From Dehalococcoidia bacterium (GTDB taxonomy: Bacteria > Chloroflexota > Dehalococcoidia > DSTF01 > JACRBR01): a stretch of DNA of 64,000 nucleotides. This document shows positions 61,329 to 64,000 of the stretch, piece after piece. Under the pieces are notes generated by a model. It was given only the letters and a program-made list of their open reading frames with translations, was not told the origin of the DNA and ran no database searches. The position numbers and the translations under genes were made by a program. Location of the stretch: NCBI GenBank assembly GCA_040902535.1, contig JBBDXD010000009.1:1-64000 (forward strand), given 5' to 3'. Every line of letters begins with the position of its first letter. Within the stretch, counting starts at the first letter, position 1.

Positions 61329-62255
61329 TTACCGCCAGATCACCTCGAGGGGCCGCTCGTACAGGGGGTCGGGGTTGGCGGCCAGTCCGCGAAGCAGGAC
61401 GTCGATCGCTTCCCTGGCGCGAGGTGTGTCAGGATCAAGCACGATCACGATGCGTGGCGGATCTTCATCGAGATGGCGGTTGACGCCCATGGACACGCCC
61501 GGCGCGAAGACCGCATCGATCGCCTCGGAAGCACAGTAGGAATTGTCGCAACGCAATGACTTGGAACGCACTTCGAGCGTGCGCCGGTTCACCTCGCGCA
61601 CTTCGAGCACGTGCTCGCGTGCAACGGTCGTGACGACGCGCAGGCGCGGGCCGGACTCCGGTGCACTTGCGCCCGACCGGGCCGCCGTTACGAACTCTTC
61701 GAGCGTATCGCCGGGGATATGGCCGGCATACGTCGCGCGGACGACGCCATCGGCGTCGAGGAAGATGCTCGTAGGCATGCCGAACACGCCGTAGGCATCG
61801 GCGACCACAAGCGTCGGGTCGAGCGCTATGCGAAACGTATCGACGCCGAGCTTCTCCACGAACTCTTGCGCCGTATCGGCGCTCTCGCCGGTGTTGATCG
61901 CCACCACTTGCAGATTGTCAACGCCGATGCGCTGCTGTAGATCGTGGAACTCCGGCATCTCGGCGAGACAGCTCGTACACCACGACGCCCAAAAGTTGAT
62001 GATGACGGGCGTTCCACGCAGATCGCTGAGCCTGACCTCCGTCCCGTCGGGCGAGACAGCGACGAAGTCCCGCGCGAGTTGCCCCTGGCGCACGCCGACG
62101 CTGTCCTCGATGCCAGGAGGCGTGTCCGCAAGAAGCGCGCGGCGCGTACCGGCGGAGGCGTCGCCGCGTAAGACAAGCGCGTATAGCGCTACGCCTGCGA
62201 TCACGAGCAGCGGCGCCGCGAGCGCGAGGCGGCGCCAATCAACGAAGCGGTTCAT
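61329..62255 (-). CDS. TlpA/ResA-type thioredoxin-like protein
   Basis: 308 residues. One N-terminal membrane helix, then a TlpA-like thioredoxin domain with the redox motif WASWCTSCLAEMPE and cis-Pro in GMPTSIFLD. A C-terminal extension of about 110 residues after PESGP has no recognised family and two cysteines (CDNSYC). It would reduce disulfides outside the membrane, for example in cytochrome c maturation. Confidence 0.87.
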   Translation of the reverse strand: MNRFVDWRRLALAAPLLVIAGVALYALVLRGDASAGTRRALLADTPPGIEDSVGVRQGQLARDFVAVSPDGTEVRLSDLRGTPVIINFWASWCTSCLAEMPEFHDLQQRIGVDNLQVVAINTGESADTAQEFVEKLGVDTFRIALDPTLVVADAYGVFGMPTSIFLDADGVVRATYAGHIPGDTLEEFVTAARSGASAPESGPRLRVVTTVAREHVLEVREVNRRTLEVRSKSLRCDNSYCASEAIDAVFAPGVSMGVNRHLDEDPPRIVIVLDPDTPRAREAIDVLLRGLAANPDPLYERPLEVIWR

Positions 62256-62328
62256 AGATCATCGTCCGAGCTTAGCAGGGACGTTGGATGCGACGCGCGC
62301 GTCGCTTGCGGCACATGCGTGTGTGCGG

Positions 62329-62357
62329 TTGCTTCGGGCCGCCGACGGGAGTAGGGT
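62329..62357 (+). promoter_or_regulatory. Promoter of the riboswitch-permease transcript
   Basis: -35 TTGCTT (62329-62334), 17-bp spacer, -10 TAGGGT (62352-62357). Predicted start near 62364, just before the TPP aptamer. Confidence 0.65.
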
Positions 62358-62365
62358 ACTCACAC

Positions 62366-62467
62366 AACTGCATAACAGGGACGGGAGCCCGGGGAAGCGC
62401 CGGGATGAGAGGGCCGCAACAGGCCGACCGTTTGAACCTGCCCGTGTCGCGCCGGGGAGGGACACCG
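62366..62467 (+). promoter_or_regulatory. TPP riboswitch
   Basis: The thiamine pyrophosphate aptamer is recognisable from its conserved blocks: GGGAGCCC (62383-62390), TGAGA (62406-62410), TTGAACCTG (62432-62440) and GGGAGGGAC near 62456-62463. Downstream, GCCGCTG-tgtcc-CAGCGGC (62478-62496) makes a hairpin whose loop side TGTCCC can pair with GGGACA at the aptamer end, so ligand state could be coupled to it. It controls the permease gene that follows. Confidence 0.9.
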
Positions 62468-62517
62468 CATCTCGATTGCCGCTGTGTCCCAGCGGCGTCT
62501 GTGATCGAGGTGTACGC

Positions 62518-63912
62518 ATGACCGCTCCATCCAAAATCGCCGAAGAGACCTTCGAGGAGATTGCGCCCGTGCCAGCGTCCAGGCGGACGTTGGGACCGCT
62601 CGACGTCGGCATCCTGTGGGGCGATCTGGGCGTCGGGCTGCTCGTCCTCGTCGCGGGAAGCCTGCTGGTGCCGGCGCTCGGCCTGCCGGCGGCGATCGCC
62701 GCGACGGTGGTGGGTAGCATCATCGGCGCGGCGCTGCTCGCGATCACCGGCAAGATCGGCGCCGACACCGGCGTCCCGACGATGGTGGCGCTGCGGCCCG
62801 CGCTGGGCATCCGCGGCTCGTACCTGGCGTCTGTCCTGAACATCGGACAACTCGTTGGCTGGGCCGGCCTCGAGTTGATCATCATGGCGCAGGCTTCGCG
62901 GGCGCTGAGCGACGAGTTCTTCGGTTTCGAGGGCTATTACTTCTGGATGGCCTTGTTTGCGATCGTTGGCACGGCGTTCGCGGTGGGCGGTCCGATCGTG
63001 ATGATCCGCCAGTTCCTGCAGAAGTTCGGCATATGGATCGTGCTCGCCGCGACGATCTGGCTGACGTACCGGTTGTTTGCCACGTATGACCTGAACGACT
63101 ACTTCGGGCGCGATGGTGCGGGCGGCTTCCCCAATTTCTGGCAGGGCGTCGATATCGCCGTGTCGCTGCCCGTCTCGTGGCTGCCGCTCATTGCTGACTA
63201 CACGCGGTACGCGCGCAGCGGAAACGCGGCGGCGGTGGCGACGTTCTTCAGCTACGCGGTGGCGAACGTCTGGTTCTTCTTCCTGGGCTTCGGGTACGTG
63301 CTGGTGCTGAGTGCAAACCCCGGCAGTCTCATCGGCGCGCTCGTCGATTCGCTCGTGCCGTTGGCGCTCGGCTGGCTCTTCTTGTTCGTGATCCTGGTCG
63401 ATGAGACAGACAACACATTTGCTGACATCTACTCGGCTGCCGTTTCGCTGCAGAATCTCGTCGCCGTGCCGCAACGCATGCTCGCCGTCCTCGTCGGCGT
63501 AGCTGCGTTCGTGCTGGCGGTGAGCGTCGACCTCCTCGGCTACGAGAACTTCCTGCTGCTCATCGGCGGCGTGTTCGTCTCGCTGTTCGGCGTACTCATC
63601 GCCGATTACTTCGTCACCAACCGCGGACAGTACGTGGGCCGCGAACTCTACGCCGAGGGAGGCCGCTACTGGTACTGGAATGGCGTCAATCTCGCGGGGG
63701 TGCTCGCGTGGCTGGCGGGTTTCGTGGTGTACGCGGCGTGCGCGCAGCCACCGGCCCTCGTCGATCACTTCGCATGGATCAGCGATGTGCCGAGCGACCT
63801 GACGAGGATCGGCGGCACGCTCCCGTCGTTCGCCGTGAGCGTCGTCCTCTACCTGCTCCTGACCCGACTGCCGGTTCGGCGACCTGCCGCGGCCGATGCC
63901 GGAGCCGTATGA
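62518..63912 (+). CDS. cytX: NCS1-family permease, CytX-type HMP transporter
   Basis: 464 residues, about twelve membrane helices of the cytosine/purine permease family: PLDVGILWGDLGVGLLVLVAG, GADTGVPTMVALRPALGIRG, and SLPVSWLPLIADYTRYARSG with the family's Asp. The TPP riboswitch directly upstream points to thiamine-precursor (hydroxymethylpyrimidine) uptake rather than cytosine. GAGG lies 8 nt before ATG 62518. Confidence 0.9.
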   Translation: MTAPSKIAEETFEEIAPVPASRRTLGPLDVGILWGDLGVGLLVLVAGSLLVPALGLPAAIAATVVGSIIGAALLAITGKIGADTGVPTMVALRPALGIRGSYLASVLNIGQLVGWAGLELIIMAQASRALSDEFFGFEGYYFWMALFAIVGTAFAVGGPIVMIRQFLQKFGIWIVLAATIWLTYRLFATYDLNDYFGRDGAGGFPNFWQGVDIAVSLPVSWLPLIADYTRYARSGNAAAVATFFSYAVANVWFFFLGFGYVLVLSANPGSLIGALVDSLVPLALGWLFLFVILVDETDNTFADIYSAAVSLQNLVAVPQRMLAVLVGVAAFVLAVSVDLLGYENFLLLIGGVFVSLFGVLIADYFVTNRGQYVGRELYAEGGRYWYWNGVNLAGVLAWLAGFVVYAACAQPPALVDHFAWISDVPSDLTRIGGTLPSFAVSVVLYLLLTRLPVRRPAAADAGAV

Positions 63913-64000
63913 CAGTTTGACATCGCCATGTCCGGCCATACGGCAAACCTGCTAATATCCTTTAGCCGAATCGCGTGCAGGAAGCGCCGGGGGATGCCGC
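63913..64000. other. Downstream flank, cut by the window end
   Basis: 88 bp after the permease. It includes TTGACA at 63918-63923 and a TAATAT further on, but their spacing does not make a standard promoter. Nothing else is supported. Confidence 0.5.

Overview
The window is GC-rich chromosomal DNA from a bacterium that I read as a member of the Chloroflexota, probably close to Dehalococcoidia. This is inferred from gene content, not from a marker tree. The pointers are many lipoprotein-type N-termini, an adenosylcobalamin-dependent class II ribonucleotide reductase, F420-type LLM oxidoreductases, MetH, methylmalonyl-CoA pathway parts, Flp-type pilins, a dnaG-rpoD pair without rpsU, and leaderless-looking promoters. 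Genes are dense on both strands and most of the window is ordinary core metabolism.

Layout. 1-3.4 kb: a TolB-like lipoprotein, argS and a DUF402 gene carrying two in-frame hairpin repeats. 3.5-6.0 kb: tRNA-Lys(CTT) followed by a 2.5-kb island bounded by a 47-bp copy of the tRNA 3' half. The island has visibly different base composition and two unfamiliar genes, a possible PD-(D/E)XK nuclease and a cysteine-containing lipoprotein, but no integrase. This is the best candidate for an undescribed system. 6.4-11.5 kb: a kinase-like gene, an acyl-CoA dehydrogenase, a Fur-family regulator with two tandem operator-like sites leading into a metal ABC transporter, and an L,D-transpeptidase. 11.5-16 kb: an amidase pseudogene, an LLM oxidoreductase, DUF2330 plus cupredoxin, and a TadG-like protein. 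16-22.6 kb: metH, a VapBC module whose toxin seems to start at CTG, an MBL hydrolase-PAS pair and a Tat-exported intradiol dioxygenase.

22.7-33.5 kb: a Tat-type barrel protein, an SDR, an ABC-2 exporter, a pilin-like protein with a degenerate GGDEF protein, an ECF sigma/anti-sigma pair, a tandem USP with a DUF5666 lipoprotein, bioY, an SH3/CARDB protein and a DinB protein. 33.5-40.2 kb: dnaG-rpoD-fmdB, an alcohol dehydrogenase relic and nrdJ. 40.4-47.7 kb: small metabolic genes, an HNH nuclease, capA, serA with a class V aminotransferase (serine synthesis), and two Flp pilins preceded by an array of TTAGGGGT-like motifs. 48-64 kb: a GT-C type membrane protein, tRNA-Val(TAC), an HD-GYP protein, methylmalonyl-CoA epimerase, B12-binding mutase subunit and MeaB, envelope proteins, a Vgb-like propeller, a thiolase, a TlpA-like thioredoxin, and a TPP-riboswitch-controlled CytX-type permease.

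Together the genes describe an aerobic-looking, B12-using heterotroph with a lipoprotein-rich envelope, type IVc (Flp) pili and c-di-GMP turnover. Coordinates of starts were chosen from ribosome binding sites, overlaps or leaderless promoters, and alternatives are stated where they matter.
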